Shown here: positions 37,883 through 49,827 of the stretch, piece by piece
Layout: every line of letters starts with the position of its first letter
Numbering within the stretch: the first letter of the stretch is position 1
Assembly: GCA_907164885.2 (NCBI GenBank)
Contig: OU015500.1
Location: 47,966,146 to 48,030,145, forward strand
Source of the DNA: Dolomedes plantarius
Lineage: Eukaryota; Arthropoda; Arachnida; Araneae; Dolomedidae
Direction of reading: 5' to 3'
Length of the DNA: 64,000 bases
Position numbers and translations under genes: made by a program
The notes under the pieces: generated by a model
What the model was told of the DNA's origin: nothing
What the model saw: only the letters and a program-made list of their open reading frames with translations
The model's database searches: none

Positions 37883-40343
37883 TGGTTAGATAGTTCAGCA
37901 TGTATGGTTAGTGAGCAGGTTTGACAGTGAGTTTTAATGGTAGTAGATACTGATGAACGGGAAATTCCAGTAAAATACCGATCGAATAATTTGAAATTCA
38001 TTGACAGAATCAGGGTGGTGCAACGTGGTTCTCTCGTCAACTCAAAAATCTTTGGTTTGACTCAGATGTGAGATCTTCTCAAGTAAATGATATTGTGAAG
38101 AAATGTAAGTGAAACTGACCTAATGATTTAAAGTGGTTATAACTTCTAGCTTTTGCAGTTCAAACAATTCATATAAACATGAATTTTCAATATAATCAGA
38201 AAAGTTATAAAATTCATTTACAGAGCATTTTTTATCGTCTTTAAAAATGAACTCGAACTACTGCAAGATAGTAGGATTTTATAACATACACACATACTTT
38301 AATATACAGTACAACAATAAATTATTTTATTAAGTTTATGGAATAGAAAGTTATATTGAAGTAAAAGCCATTAAAACACATCTATTCATAGTCCATAGTG
38401 CAATTAAATACACGGATTTCATTCTGTGGGAACTACAGATACTGCTGAATTAATTTTTAATTAAATTTCCGTGCTTTAATTTACACACAAATGCAATTAG
38501 ATAGTGAATACAATTTTCAGCCGAAGGCTTTGAAAGCATTACGAATAACCATTCGCTGGGGTCATTAATTTTATGCGTTGAAACTAAAATAAAAATTAAT
38601 TTCTGGCCATTAAATCTTTTCACATAAAGTATGAATGATTATGAGGTATGTTGATGAAATAAAAATGCCATAGTTTAGGTATAATAATCTCAACTCTTTT
38701 CAATTCCTTTTTACTGAAAATTTTTTTTAATGTTCCAGAATGTAATAAATTATGGTTTAGTAAATGCGGCTTGTCATAAAATTGATTATCGTGTGTGCAC
38801 AAAAGTAGCTGTTGTCAAATAAAAATATCACATGAATACCATGATAAATGTACTGGCTGCCTACAACACGTTTATTAAGGTTTATGTTTAAGGTTTGTGG
38901 TTCTTATCAGTGCTTTAAATTTACTCATTAAGTTTATGAATACTGTGCTATATCCAGTTTTTAAAATTCAAAAAGATTCAATAAAACTATAAAACAAATC
39001 TGTGAATGGGAAAAAAATCAACACTTTTAAAATTGCATAACATAGTATAATAGACAGGTTTTTGAGCATAGTATACTGATGTTTACAAACTAAATTTTTC
39101 TGAAATAACACGAAGCCTTCTGTGATAGATTATTTTTCTATAATCCTAGGGCATTTTCGTTACATTCCCACAAACCTTTGGGTAAGGAAAGTTTAAGCTA
39201 GTTTCTAAATTGTGTATAAATTTATTTCAGGTAATTTAATGAAAATTTTCTATCACTCCTTATTATCCGCGATTCAAGTATCAGACTTAATTATACAACA
39301 CTACTTTGAGAACTTAATTCCTTTGTGTTCAATCAAATGAATGCATTCATTTACTGCAGTTTTCGTTAATTTGCCATATTAAGAAAATGTGCGATACTTC
39401 TCATTTTATCCTTGGTTTAAACCAACAGCAGTTCACCTAAGTTTGCCTACAGTTTCGGAAAATAAAATTTTCTTGCCTTAAAAATAAAAAATATAATCTT
39501 TCAATCGAAGCTGACTGCAACGAACCCGGCATCTTCACTATGAATTTAATAGTGAATAACTACCAAATATAATTAAAAATGCCTATAACTCGGCAAAACG
39601 TTGCCATAATTGAAGCAAGCAATTTTATTTTGTCACTTGTGACGTCAGGGGAATTGCATTTTCAGTAATATGATGCTACTGACTGCCGTTTATGCTGTAT
39701 TTAATTTCAGACCAACAATTCGAGCTTTCGTGAAACACTGGTTCCTTATTCTGAACTTTTCAGCTTTGAACAGGAGTAAAAAAATTAGCCCCTCGATAAG
39801 TCTATGCTGGTAGTTCCACTTATTCTTTAAAAAAGGCATACATTTTGTTAATTAACATTAAGTAAAGTGAGCGATATTTTGTATCGGCAACTTTTTTAAT
39901 ATTTCTAATTTACCTACAATAAGAAAAGTTAATTTTCACGTTCAATGATGCAGCACAATATTTGCCGTATTCGTTATACTAGCTATTAAAAAATTGGGGT
40001 ATTCTTACCCGCCACGAGGATAAAATAAAATCAAGTTTTTTTTTGGTTTGCAGAATAAATTAGGTTATTATGGAACATCAGCTCCACTCTATTGGAGGGG
40101 AAAAAATCATTTTTAAAATGTTGTCCCTACACGGATGAGAATGACGTGTCTTTTAAGTACGAATTTTTTTTTTAGGTAAAATGAGTTTTTTACCTTTAAG
40201 GCATATTCGAAACAATATGGGTGAGATCTCATTTATGAAATATGCGTTCATAATTACTGCAATCCAGAATACAATTTGAAGGAGTTTTATGAATATATTT
40301 AAAAATGTTGTATTAAACACAAAACTTTTACTTATTGAGAAAA
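37883..40343. other. Unassigned AT-rich stretch
   Basis: About 2.5 kb with no supported gene, RNA or transposon terminus. Confidence 0.5.
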
Positions 40344-40383
40344 CGTATAGTATAATCCGGGTGAGCCCGGTATATACTATACG
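40344..40383. repeat. 40-bp near-perfect palindrome
   Basis: cgtatagtataatccggg and cccggtatatactatacg are inverted with two mismatches around a four-base tgag loop. It overlaps the outer end of long-TIR element copy 2. Confidence 0.85.
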
Positions 40384-40518
40384 GTACCGGGGAAAATTTT
40401 AAAAATTCGTAAAAAAGGAAGAAATTAAGATAAAGAATTACAGTTTGCAATGAAGGACTCACAAGGAAGTCGGATTTTTCTTAGCAGCAAAATAAAAATT
40501 TAAACAAGTCACTGGTAG

Positions 40519-40740
40519 AGTCACTGGTCCAGCGAGCATTGCTACTCCCCGTGGACGATTCCTCCGCCATATCATTCATAACGGTTTCCACCGCAGTAAT
40601 GTGGCCCTCCACCAAGGAGGGTCTTCTACTTCGTGGCCGATCCTTCAAATCCTTGTGTATCACGGTCTTTTACTGCAAGATTGATTTCCATAATTCTGCT
40701 AAATATCTCGCATGTCAGCGCCATCTACCGGTGACTTTTA
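40519..40740 (-). pseudogene. HTH-like transposase N-terminal remnant
   Basis: The minus strand encodes KDLKDRPRSRRPSLVEGHI, TAVETVMNDMAEESSTGSSN and AR. This resembles the GRP linker followed by the start of the second HTH in mariner-like transposases. A related but more decayed copy lies at 26131-26330. No DDE domain is present. Family placement is tentative. Confidence 0.5.
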
Positions 40741-40781
40741 AACTTTTTAAGTATTTTTAACTTTTTTAACTTTTTTAACTT

Positions 40782-41391
40782 ATAGAGAATTTTCACTTCA
40801 ACCTAACTTTGGGTATGCATATCTTGAAGTGGCACTCTAAATAATTTCATTCAAACACAGTTCTTACATAACAACAATGTCAAAAGTCTAAAGTTAAATA
40901 CTTGCAAATATCAGCATACGTACTACTAGTACGTGATATATATAGCATTCATGCAAGGGAAATACAATTCAATATATTCACTTGTATAACTACTCATTCA
41001 AGAAAAATACACTTTGCAATAATCACAGATACTTTGAAAGTCAACCAGAAGTGCTGCCACGTAAACTTTGGGCCTAACAAGAAGTCGCGTAGGTTTGAAG
41101 CAACCTAGCTATGCCTCCAGCGGCTGCTCGCAAAACTCAACTATAATTAAACCAGACTCTAAGCCTAGCTCCAGTTCGATACTTCGTTTCGCCATCACTC
41201 CTCTTCCTTTCACTTCCTCTCCCTTCTTTTCGCTTCGTCGACACTTCCTCAACACTTCGTTTCTTTAATCTAGCTGCTTGGTATTTATACCAACCGCGTA
41301 TGCCGCAATTAGCATATCTTAAGCGGCTTCTCTAACTTTATTTACCTAAAAGTTCGATTCTTGTGAAACTAATCTTATGTAAACCTTACAC
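40782..41391 (-). mobile_element. LTR-like insertion
   Basis: A 610-bp foreign segment in long-TIR copy 2, flanked by actt on both sides (40778-40781 and 41392-41395). On the minus strand it begins gtgtaaggtttacataag and contains a palindromic TATA-box-like ggtataaatacc (41280-41291), as a Pol II promoter in an LTR would. It does not end in the canonical CA, so it may be another type of element. Confidence 0.4.
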
Positions 41392-41476
41392 ACTTTTTTA
41401 AACTTTTTTAATCTTTTAAAACCTTTTTGATTTAAAAAAAATCCGACTTCCTCGTGAGCCTTTTCTTGCAAACCAC

Positions 41477-42024
41477 TGTGACACTGTCTCAATTACTACA
41501 TGAAATTAGTATTTCTATAAGTATGTGATACCCGTTCCTACCCCTCAATATGTCATCTATCGACGAACTGTTGATCTGGGCGGCTTCATAAACTCTAGGA
41601 TAAGAGGCCATAAAGTTCGTTTAATGCGCGGTTCTGACGTTATAGAACGCATAAATCCCAGAGTGGTTTGAAGGCTTTAGAGATTTTTAATACTATAGTG
41701 ACATGTGGAATCCCATAAACTTTAAACACTTACGAGCACTTTAAATGCCGGAGAAAGCCTTTGAATTCGCCATCAGTATAATAGAAGACCCCCATTAGTC
41801 CACGCAGAAGAGATCTGTTTTTGAATGTGAGAGAGACGCTCTCCTGTTCCGAGAGGCCTTCGATAACCACGCTGTCGGTGAACCCGAAGCCATCCTGACA
41901 TATCTAACTGTAAATTCTAACTCGCTGTACATACTTGCTTTAACTGTTGTAGTTGTAGTATATTTAACGTACCGTAGTAAAGGAATTAATGCGAAAGGCT
42001 TGTCGTATTATTGACGACGGTACA
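41477..42024 (+). mobile_element. Probable solo LTR (Gypsy type)
   Basis: The 548-bp segment begins TGTGACACTG and ends GACGACGGTACA, so TGT...ACA. It interrupts the right TIR of long-TIR copy 2. Flanks are ccac (41473-41476) and ccgc (42025-42028), a 4-bp TSD with one change. No coding sequence is present. Ectopic recombination between the two LTRs of a lost Gypsy element is the likely origin. It does not match the LTR at 60380. Confidence 0.6.
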
Positions 42025-42076
42025 CCGCACTTCTCTATCATGATTTCTTCCTTTTTATGATTTTTTAAAGTTTTTA

Positions 42077-42080
<4 letters not shown>

Positions 42081-42143
<63 letters not shown>

Positions 42144-42240
42144 TGTGTGTGTGCGTGTGTGTGTGCGTGTGTGTGCGTGTGTGGGCGTGTGCGTGTGTGT
42201 GCGTGTGCGCGTGTGTGTGTGCGCGCGCGTGTGTGTGTGT
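42081..42240. repeat. (AT)n(GT)n microsatellite
   Basis: About 60 bases of alternating AT followed by about 100 bases of GT-rich repeat with GC interruptions, a tract capable of Z-DNA. Confidence 0.97.
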
Positions 42241-43859
42241 TACTTCTTTATAATTATTTAAATTAAACAGATTATGTTTACCCCACAGACTGAAGTCAAA
42301 AAGGGCATACGAGGAAAATACACTTTTTAGGAAATGTATGCATTTTTATGAAATCTATTTTTTAGATAGAAATAGTCTTCACGTCTTTTTTTTGACTGTA
42401 TATATATAATAATCTATCCTATTTATAGTTGAGAAAGATATATATAGAAAAAGAAAGTAAATCGTTATGCTGGATATAATAATCTATTTCTGTCCCAGAC
42501 TGAATGGAACAACAAAATCACTACTGGTCTGTCCCGGTTTCCTATTCTTCCCAAACAGACATTGATCAATAAATTACATAAGGGAAGAATAAATGTAACA
42601 AAGAGCTTTCTCTCAGGTAAAATTCATTTCATTTGACACAAACTGATAAATAGAAGGGATGGGATTTATCTTACTTTCCATATTATGTACCATTTGAGTA
42701 CTATGATTGAACAAAAAGAGTTGTGCAATAAGCAGATTCGAAGTTTTAACGTGTGGTGGTCCAATGAAAATAGAAAAGCAGCGTTGGTTTTGTTAAATCC
42801 TTCTTGATTCATAAATTTGCTACTCCATCGAAAGGTAGATTTTTCATGATGCAAAACATTGAAAAAAGCTAATTTATTACTATAGAGAGAAATATCAGTA
42901 ATTTTTTTCACACAACTTCCTTTTATTAAAGTTTCGAGGACCTTTCAAAATTTCGAAACCACTAGCCAAATGCGCGTTCCAAAATTTTTTGGCAGTATGT
43001 AATACTCAAGCAATAGTATTGCCGGACTTAAACTGTATGGTTGGTATGTCACAACTACGTCAGTATCATTGAAGTTGCGATCTTTCCTTATCGCGGATTC
43101 GCTTCCAAGGCAATGTCTCCAGAAAGAGCGAGTGTATCCCTCAACGAAGGTATTGCCTCTTAACATGTTCACATTGTGTTAATATTCCAGTTTAGATGTC
43201 AGTTGATAATTTTCACTTTGGAATATCAACCACATATTTTTAGAACCAGTGATATATTTTTAGGGTCATAAAGTTTCTCTATAATCACTTATACGGTTGT
43301 TGAATGTGTTAAACAGGTGTTATCCTTTGATGAAGAAAGGCTTTTGATGTCGAGATGACGATGTATGTTGAACAATGTCGTTGAAAATGACCCATTGTCT
43401 GAAAGAATATCTTGATACATAATTTTTCAATTTACCCTGATACATAGATTTTCAGCCCAAAAGAATTTCTCTCAGGGTATATTCATTGACAACGGGCATT
43501 TAATTATTTGCGCTCTGGTCATCTGGTCATTATGATCACGAAATTTCATTTTCACAGGATAGTTTTTAGAGAGAATGTCGAATTCTTTGTTTCACTAAGA
43601 GTATAATATATGTAGATTTTTGTCGAATAGTTACGTTTGTTACAAGATTATGGTAGGTAAGGTCGTGAACATTGATACATATTACAATCTGAAAGGTTGC
43701 GAGATATAACTTTTAACAAGTGCCCAAGTTTGCTAAGTAAAGTACAGCATATTTAAAATGAACTCTACTTTGTCGCATCGTATGAGCAATGTAGTTCGAA
43801 AAATGATAGTTCCTCTCATCGCTAACATATTTGAGCTAGTAGCATACTGGCCACAATAA
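42241..43859. other. Unassigned AT-rich stretch
   Basis: No gene or element end is supported; small minus-strand frames at 42666-43172 have no recognised domains. Confidence 0.5.
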
Positions 43860-45120
43860 AAGAGTTGATTTAAACTCGCCAAAGGTTATCACGAGACGAA
43901 ATCAACCAACAACATCAACCACCAAGTGCTCCTGTCTAGGTATGACACCGTGAACACTCGTGTCATGGGGTAAATAGCGTGACATGGTACAGAATTAAGG
44001 AAATGTGATAAAAGGTCTAGAATAAAGAAGATAAATTATAAAGATGATTAGGAGACCGCAAGAAGACGGGAAATTGATGAGAAAAGGAAGTGCAAACGGG
44101 GAGGTAGCCGAATTGTAAGGACTTAGTTAGATAGAAACATCAGTTGAGTAAACTGAACGGCCAGAGAAAAGGGGATGCAGATGTGAAGAAATAGTGATTA
44201 AGCGCGTAATGAATAATAGGAGTGGAACGGTGAATGACGTGATGACTTAGCCAAAGAAATATGAAACAAGAAACAGATGGAATTCTAGAAATTTTGGGAG
44301 ATGGCCGTGAAAAGAGGGGGTTAATGAGAAAAAGCGACACGCCTTCAGCAGGGCGGGGGAAAGAAGCTTCCAGATGAAGTCTAACGAACCAATACTCTAT
44401 GACAAGAAAATAGATGACCAATCTAATGATAAAATAGGAGTTTAGTTGGGAAGGACAAAAAGATATTAGAGAAGGCAAAAAAAAAAGATTGAACAAGTAG
44501 ATTTGTTGTTGGCGACGTAGAAATAAGATGATACCCCCACATACAACGAAGCGGAAAGAGTAGACTTGATGCTAGCAAGAGAACGGAGCACGACTTGCAG
44601 CGACAATAGAATATGCCACTGACCGAGCGGATAACCAGTCATAGAATCGAGATGTTTAACGTTTCCAGTGAGGCCGAATAAGAGAGACGAATTGATTTGA
44701 GAAAGAAATCGGAACGGTGTCGTGCAATACGATAAAGAATGTGTATCACGAGTAATTAACTGCTGCGAAAGCTGAGATATTAGCACGGAGGCAAGTCGAT
44801 AAATAAGGGGAAGACAACCGAACGAGACATGATGATAGCCTGAAATGAGCTACCGCCTCGAGGACACATCGTCGATATTCAAAGAACTCGCTACGGATGC
44901 AGAAAGAGGAGGTTTATGAAGAGTGAATTATCCGTCCCAAGGGCCCGATTGATACCAGCGGTGGACAGCGGGAAGCCACGAGACCACCTAGCCAACCCCC
45001 GGCAGACAAAAAAGCGAGCATCACATCGCGGAACGTGCCCCAACACAAAGCACCCTTTCACCAAGTCGAATCGGAGTTCGGGAGGTTTTTTTTTTGGAAA
45101 AATGCAACACGTCAGGTAAG
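43860..45120 (+). other. Purine-skewed, CpG-richer tract ending at a splice-donor-like site
   Basis: From about 43860 the plus strand is markedly rich in A and G and contains more CpG than its surroundings, most strongly at 44820-45090. The tract ends cacgtcaggtaagtgtg (45108-45124), a very good match to a 5' splice donor (CAG/GTAAGT). A 67-codon frame from the ATG at 44916 to a stop overlapping this donor has no known domain. This could be a first non-coding exon or lncRNA with its promoter region, or a decayed element. I recognise no homologue. Confidence 0.3.
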
Positions 45121-46245
45121 TGTGACGTTTATTATTTGATCACTAAGCGTTATTTTGCCTCGATGCCTCTCATCCATAGTTAATTAAGTGACAGAATTAA
45201 TTGACAATTGCTAAGTTGAATTATAGAAGTATTTTTTTAGTATGATACCTCATTAGTAAATAATTGATGATTAATAAGTAACCCATATCTGATTGAGGGA
45301 ATGAAATTGAATGTATAGTTAAAAGTGTAATTACGAAGTAAGGTTATTTAATATAGCAAATGTGATAAGTTACTGTTATGAAGTAGTTATGTGTTTTTGC
45401 TCTAATAAATCTATCCATTATTGTTCAATCAGATGATTTATACTATTTTAAAACACAACGCAATCAAAAATACGGTATTTTTTGGTCAAGCAAACAGGTA
45501 GTGTTTGAGTGATTATCTCTATTGGCAACACACCCAAAATTGACTACCATGACCATAACCAGCTATACGAGCACGAGTTAGTCTATTATAACTCACCTAC
45601 TGTTGCTTCCACTACATTCTTTTACTACTGAAATACATCCTATAACGTAAAGACATACGACAAATTCAACGTACACAACGGTCCTGGACTAGGTTATGCC
45701 TTTATTGTGGGCTCCTCTGCAAGGCTTAGTCTCCCAGCAGGCTCGAGGCTACAGAACTCCGGAAAAAGAAATTTCTCTATATTTTTTAATGGCAGCTGAC
45801 AAACTGCAGTTATTCCAGCCTACAACGCATAGAATAAAGGGTATTCCTCGATTGGCACTTCGAAATTTATATAGCCCGAAGATAGGAGCTGCAATAAAAA
45901 GACACCTGAAAAAGAGGTTTTACTTTTGCAAAGGGTAGCAGTTCCAGTGTTTCCTTAAGCCAGGTTCATGTGGCTCATGAGTACTGCTGTGTACGCTGGA
46001 GATACCTTATTTTATCAAAGCGATCCTGCTTTGAAGGGTGAATCCCATGCAATTTTTATCACATCTTTTATTACTGTATCTGCGTTATCCTACATGACAT
46101 TGAATTTGAATGAGCAAATTTGAGATTGACTTGTCTAGACCTACGCTAATGATTCTATAGACAGAAGAAATGAGTTGTTTAGGAAAACTTTTCAGCCAGA
46201 CAGATTAAAATTATAAACTTTGATGAATATGGAAGGCTATCAATA
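45121..46245. other. Unassigned stretch downstream of the splice-donor-like site
   Basis: An 80-codon frame at 45696-45938 with a basic C-terminal end (PKIGAAIKRHLKKRFYF) has no recognised domain. No acceptor-exon pair could be supported. Confidence 0.45.
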
Positions 46246-46247
46246 TA

Positions 46248-47466
46248 CACTCAAGAGCCAAAACATTCTGACCACCTGTCAATAACGAGTTGGCCCACCT
46301 TTGGCGCGCAACACAGCTTCAACCCGCCTTGGCATTAATGCCACAAGTCCTTGGTAGATGGCCGGAGACAGATTGTACTAGATGTTTAAGCAACGGTCAC
46401 GCAAATCCGAGATATTGCGAATTGGTGGTCTTTGAACTCTGAGCTGCCGTCCGATGACATCCCAAATGTGTTCTATCGGATTGAGATCCGGTGAGTTAGG
46501 CGACCAGGACATTAACTGGAATTCAGCATCATGTTCCTGGAACCACTCCAACACAATTTTAGCCTTGTGACACGGGGCGTTGTCCTGTTGGAACATTCCA
46601 TTTCCAGCTGGAAAAACAGAGGCCATGTAAAGGTGCAACTGGTTCGCAATGATGTTCAGATACCCTGTAGCATTCATGGTATGCTCTACCACAACCACGG
46701 GTCTCAGAGACGCCCAAGAGAACGTCCCTCAAAGCATAATACCGCCACCACCGGCCTGTGTATGACCTACTGTACATTGAGGGAGCAACAGTTCGCCTGG
46801 AAGACGGCGTATCCTGACACAGCCATCGGCGTGATGAATGACAAACCGTGATTCATCTGACCAGGCAACTCTCTCCCACTGATCCATGGACCAGTCGCGA
46901 TGTTCCCGGGCCCAGCGCAGGCGCAGTTGGCGATGACGCTTGGTCAGCAAAGGCACACGAGTGGGACGTTTGCTGCGTAGCCCCATATCCAACAGTGTCC
47001 GCTGAACAGTGTGCTGCGATACTATTCTACTTGGCCCTGCATTGTATTGGGCTGTCAGCTGAGCCACTGTCTGGCTCCGGTTTTGCTTCACCATGCGAGA
47101 CAGTCTCCGACGACCTTTTTCTTTGATAGCGTGTGGACGTCCAACACCATGTCGTCTACTGCTGGTTTCACCGTTATTCATCCACTTTGCATAAGTACTA
47201 ACAACTGTAGGTTGCGAATAACCCACGAGTCGTGCAGTTTCGGAAATACTTGTTCCGAGCCTTCAAGCCATTACAATCTGCCCTCTATCAAAGTCGCTTA
47301 GATCCTCAGCCTTTCCCATCACACACAGAAGTAAGTGAAAGAATGATTCTTCAGACTCTCCACCAGCATTTAAATACCACTTCCACCTGATCACGTGCCT
47401 TCCACGTCATCCAGGCGAATTCATTGCAAAATGTAGGCGTGGTCATAATGTTTTGGCTCTTGACTG
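46248..47466 (-). mobile_element. Tc1-type transposon with D36E transposase
   Basis: TIRs read CACTCAAGAGCCAAAACATT (left) and CAGTCAAGAGCCAAAACATT (right, reverse complement), followed by (c/a)tgaccac. The TSD is TA (46246-46247 and 47467-47468). The 1219-bp element holds one transposase pseudogene on the minus strand. The ends are well preserved, so it is relatively young. Confidence 0.92.
46279..47319 (-). pseudogene. Tc1-type (DD36E-like) transposase with three stops
   Basis: From the ATG at 47319 (MGKAEDLSDFDRGQIVMA) one frame runs 347 codons with three internal stops and no frameshift. They fall before RLGTSISETARLV, after AGGGGIML and after RDRCLNI. The HTH region holds VGYSQPTVVSTYAKW and a GVGRP linker. 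Catalytic motifs are WSDESRFVIH (Asp), FQQDNAPCH (Asp) and SPNSPDLNPIEHIWD (Glu). The second Asp and the Glu are separated by 36 residues rather than the usual 34, as in the DD36E (Incomer) branch. The substitution-type stops suit C-to-T decay of a recently complete gene. The name Tc1 is secure; the Incomer placement rests on spacing alone. Confidence 0.88.
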
Positions 47467-47468
47467 TA

Positions 47469-48388
47469 ATTAAATATGTAATATGATACGTGCATTAAAA
47501 ATAAACCGAACAGCCTTACTTCTCGTGAACCATGTAATGTGTCCAAATACGTCTCTGGGAAAGAAAAGGTATGTGAGGTTTTTAAGATTATACTTTAAGT
47601 ATCTGTTACTAGTGAATAAAACAAATGAAAGACAAATAACATCAAAGAAGCCAGATATACCAAAGTGATGGAATTATCTTCAACGGAAATTTTTTAAAAT
47701 TACGCTAAGTTTAAAGCCATCATTAAAGATTCTCATGAATTTAAGACGTTTCTTGGTACAGTTGCTTATTGTACACATTTGATAATGAGGTTAAATAAAG
47801 TAAAATATTAAGCTGGAAAATACAAAAAATTATATTTCCCTGTTTAGAGAAAAGATATTTTGTGTTGCAAGTCACTAACAGTTATCCAAACAAACCTAAG
47901 CAAAATTGTTTTTGAATTCCTCTCTCGTCGTGTCTGAATCCAATGCAAGGTAAGATTAATTCATACTATTCAAAAAATAAGGAATGTTTCTTCGTCCTAC
48001 GACAATTAAATCATTTCCATTTCCCAAGGCTTTCACAAGTTCTCTAATTCTCAGTTATTCGAAGCATTCGAGCCCCGACTATCTCACAAATAAAACTTTT
48101 TATTTCTTTGAATTTCTTTCATACTTACTTGGAATGCTATTTTCACGTTTTTCACTCCTTATTCTCAGACTTTAGTCCATTTTCTTTTACTCATGAAACG
48201 TGTTATTACTGTTGAATTTGGAAAGAAAGAATTTTCTCTTTCTTATGAGCAGGTTGTTATTTTAGTAAATTTTTTTTCTGGAGATAAATTATCAGAGGTG
48301 GAATGTCACCAAGACAAATGGTACGTTTAGAAATAAACATCATATTTCATAGAGAAATATGCAGAAAGAGAGAGTATTTTGAGAGGTT

Positions 48389-48439
<51 letters not shown>

Positions 48440-48842
48440 ATATGTGTGTGTATTTATTTATTGCTGATTTATTACTTTAAAATAGTACACTGACTTTCCA
48501 TTCATATCTCATGCCGATTCAATATGTAATAAGGTACAGCTTCAGTTGACACTTTACAGATTATTAACGCCACTTGCAATTCTACGTAGTTCTTTTTCGA
48601 AAGTATTTTTCTAAAAACACAAAAGAAAATATCTATTTATGAGAGCTATTTTATTTTTCATTTGAAGATACATGTGTTTAATTGCTCTCTGTGGTAGTTT
48701 ATAAGTTTTCTTTTCTAAAAACGTTATACATTAAATTAAGTTGATTTTTTAACGAAAAATACCAGTTGCTGAATTGGTCTGAAAGAATTTGATTAGTTCA
48801 AATTTATAAATTTGCAAAACAACTTCCTTTGTAAATAAATAT
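47469..48842. other. Unassigned AT-rich stretch with a (TA)n tract
   Basis: No gene is supported. A (TA)n tract lies at about 48391-48436. Confidence 0.5.
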
Positions 48843-48844
48843 CA

Positions 48845-49376
48845 AATTTTAAAATTCAAATGAAATTACCCTTGTTTTAACAAAGGACACCGTATTAGTG
48901 AAGTAAGCTAAAGCAACACATTTTATGACTACAGTACTGCCAAAAACTGAAATACTATTATTATGAAATACTACTATTATGAAACTGTAACCGAACATCT
49001 AATTTTAAAATTCAAATAAAACCTTAAAATAAAATTTTGCTAATGAGCCGTTAGGAGAATGCTAATGAAAAAATTCCCCTAACCTAAACAAAGAGTTCCC
49101 TATTAGCTAAGTTAGCTAAAGCAACGCCTTTTATGACTACAATATAGCCAACAACTGAAATACTATCATTTATATTTTACAACTCTAACTAAACATATAA
49201 TTTTAAAATTCAAATAAAACATTAAAATAAGTCTTTGAAAATGAACCGTTAGGAGAATGCTAATGGAAAAATTCCACATACCTTAACACAAGATTCAATA
49301 TTAGTTAATTGAGCTAAAGCAACATCTTTTATGCCTACAATACAGCCAACAGCTGAAATACTATCATTTACTACAG
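48845..49376 (+). repeat. ~200-bp tandem repeat, about 2.5 copies
   Basis: The marker gctaaagcaac starts at 48907, 49115 and 49313, spacings of 208 and 198. Each copy continues with ttttatg-ctacaata-agccaa, ctgaaatacta and an aaccgttaggagaatgctaa segment. The first copy lacks an internal piece and the third is cut short. Confidence 0.88.
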
Positions 49377-49739
49377 TAAACAAGAACGCACACTCAATAT
49401 CCATTTACTTACGTGTGGGTGCAGTGATATTTTAGTGGCTGTCCGTGTTGCCAAACAAAATCTTATGCAATGAAAAAAAATCATTCCATTTTAAACAGTG
49501 AAGAGGCGTAATTTGTCTGGATTTATTTTGTAAACGTTATAAATAGTTACTCAGCTTGTATGCAGTTGATAATGTCCTTGAAATCTACGGCGTGAGGAAA
49601 CGGGAAAGATATTTTTAGATTTATTAGAGAGATGAAATAAAATAAAAATTAGGATGAGGTATTGAAAAGGGAAAATAAAAGATCGTTGTACCAAAGAAAA
49701 AATTCACGCACACACATGTATATAAATATATTTAAAGCA

Positions 49740-49827
<88 letters not shown>

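Larger units (their letters stand above)
40357..42078 (-). mobile_element. Long-TIR element, copy 2, broken by two insertions
   Basis: The left TIR (40357-40480) carries ttcgtaaaaaaggaagaaat and ctcacaaggaagtcggattt. The right TIR reads inward from 42078 with the matching blocks, but it is split: the inner half lies at 41392-41476 and the outer half at 42025-42078. Two foreign segments (40782-41391 and 41477-42024) account for the splits. The centre (40519-40740) holds a transposase-like HTH remnant on the minus strand. The right end abuts a (TA)n tract, as in copy 1. Confidence 0.72.

Noticed and set aside
44140..44786. Two overlapping minus-strand frames of 118 and 106 codons
   Set aside because: They arise from the purine skew of the plus strand (pyrimidine-rich codons for Ser, Leu, Phe) and show no domain.
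45696..45938. 80-codon frame with a basic tail
   Set aside because: No recognisable homology and no supporting splice or promoter signal.
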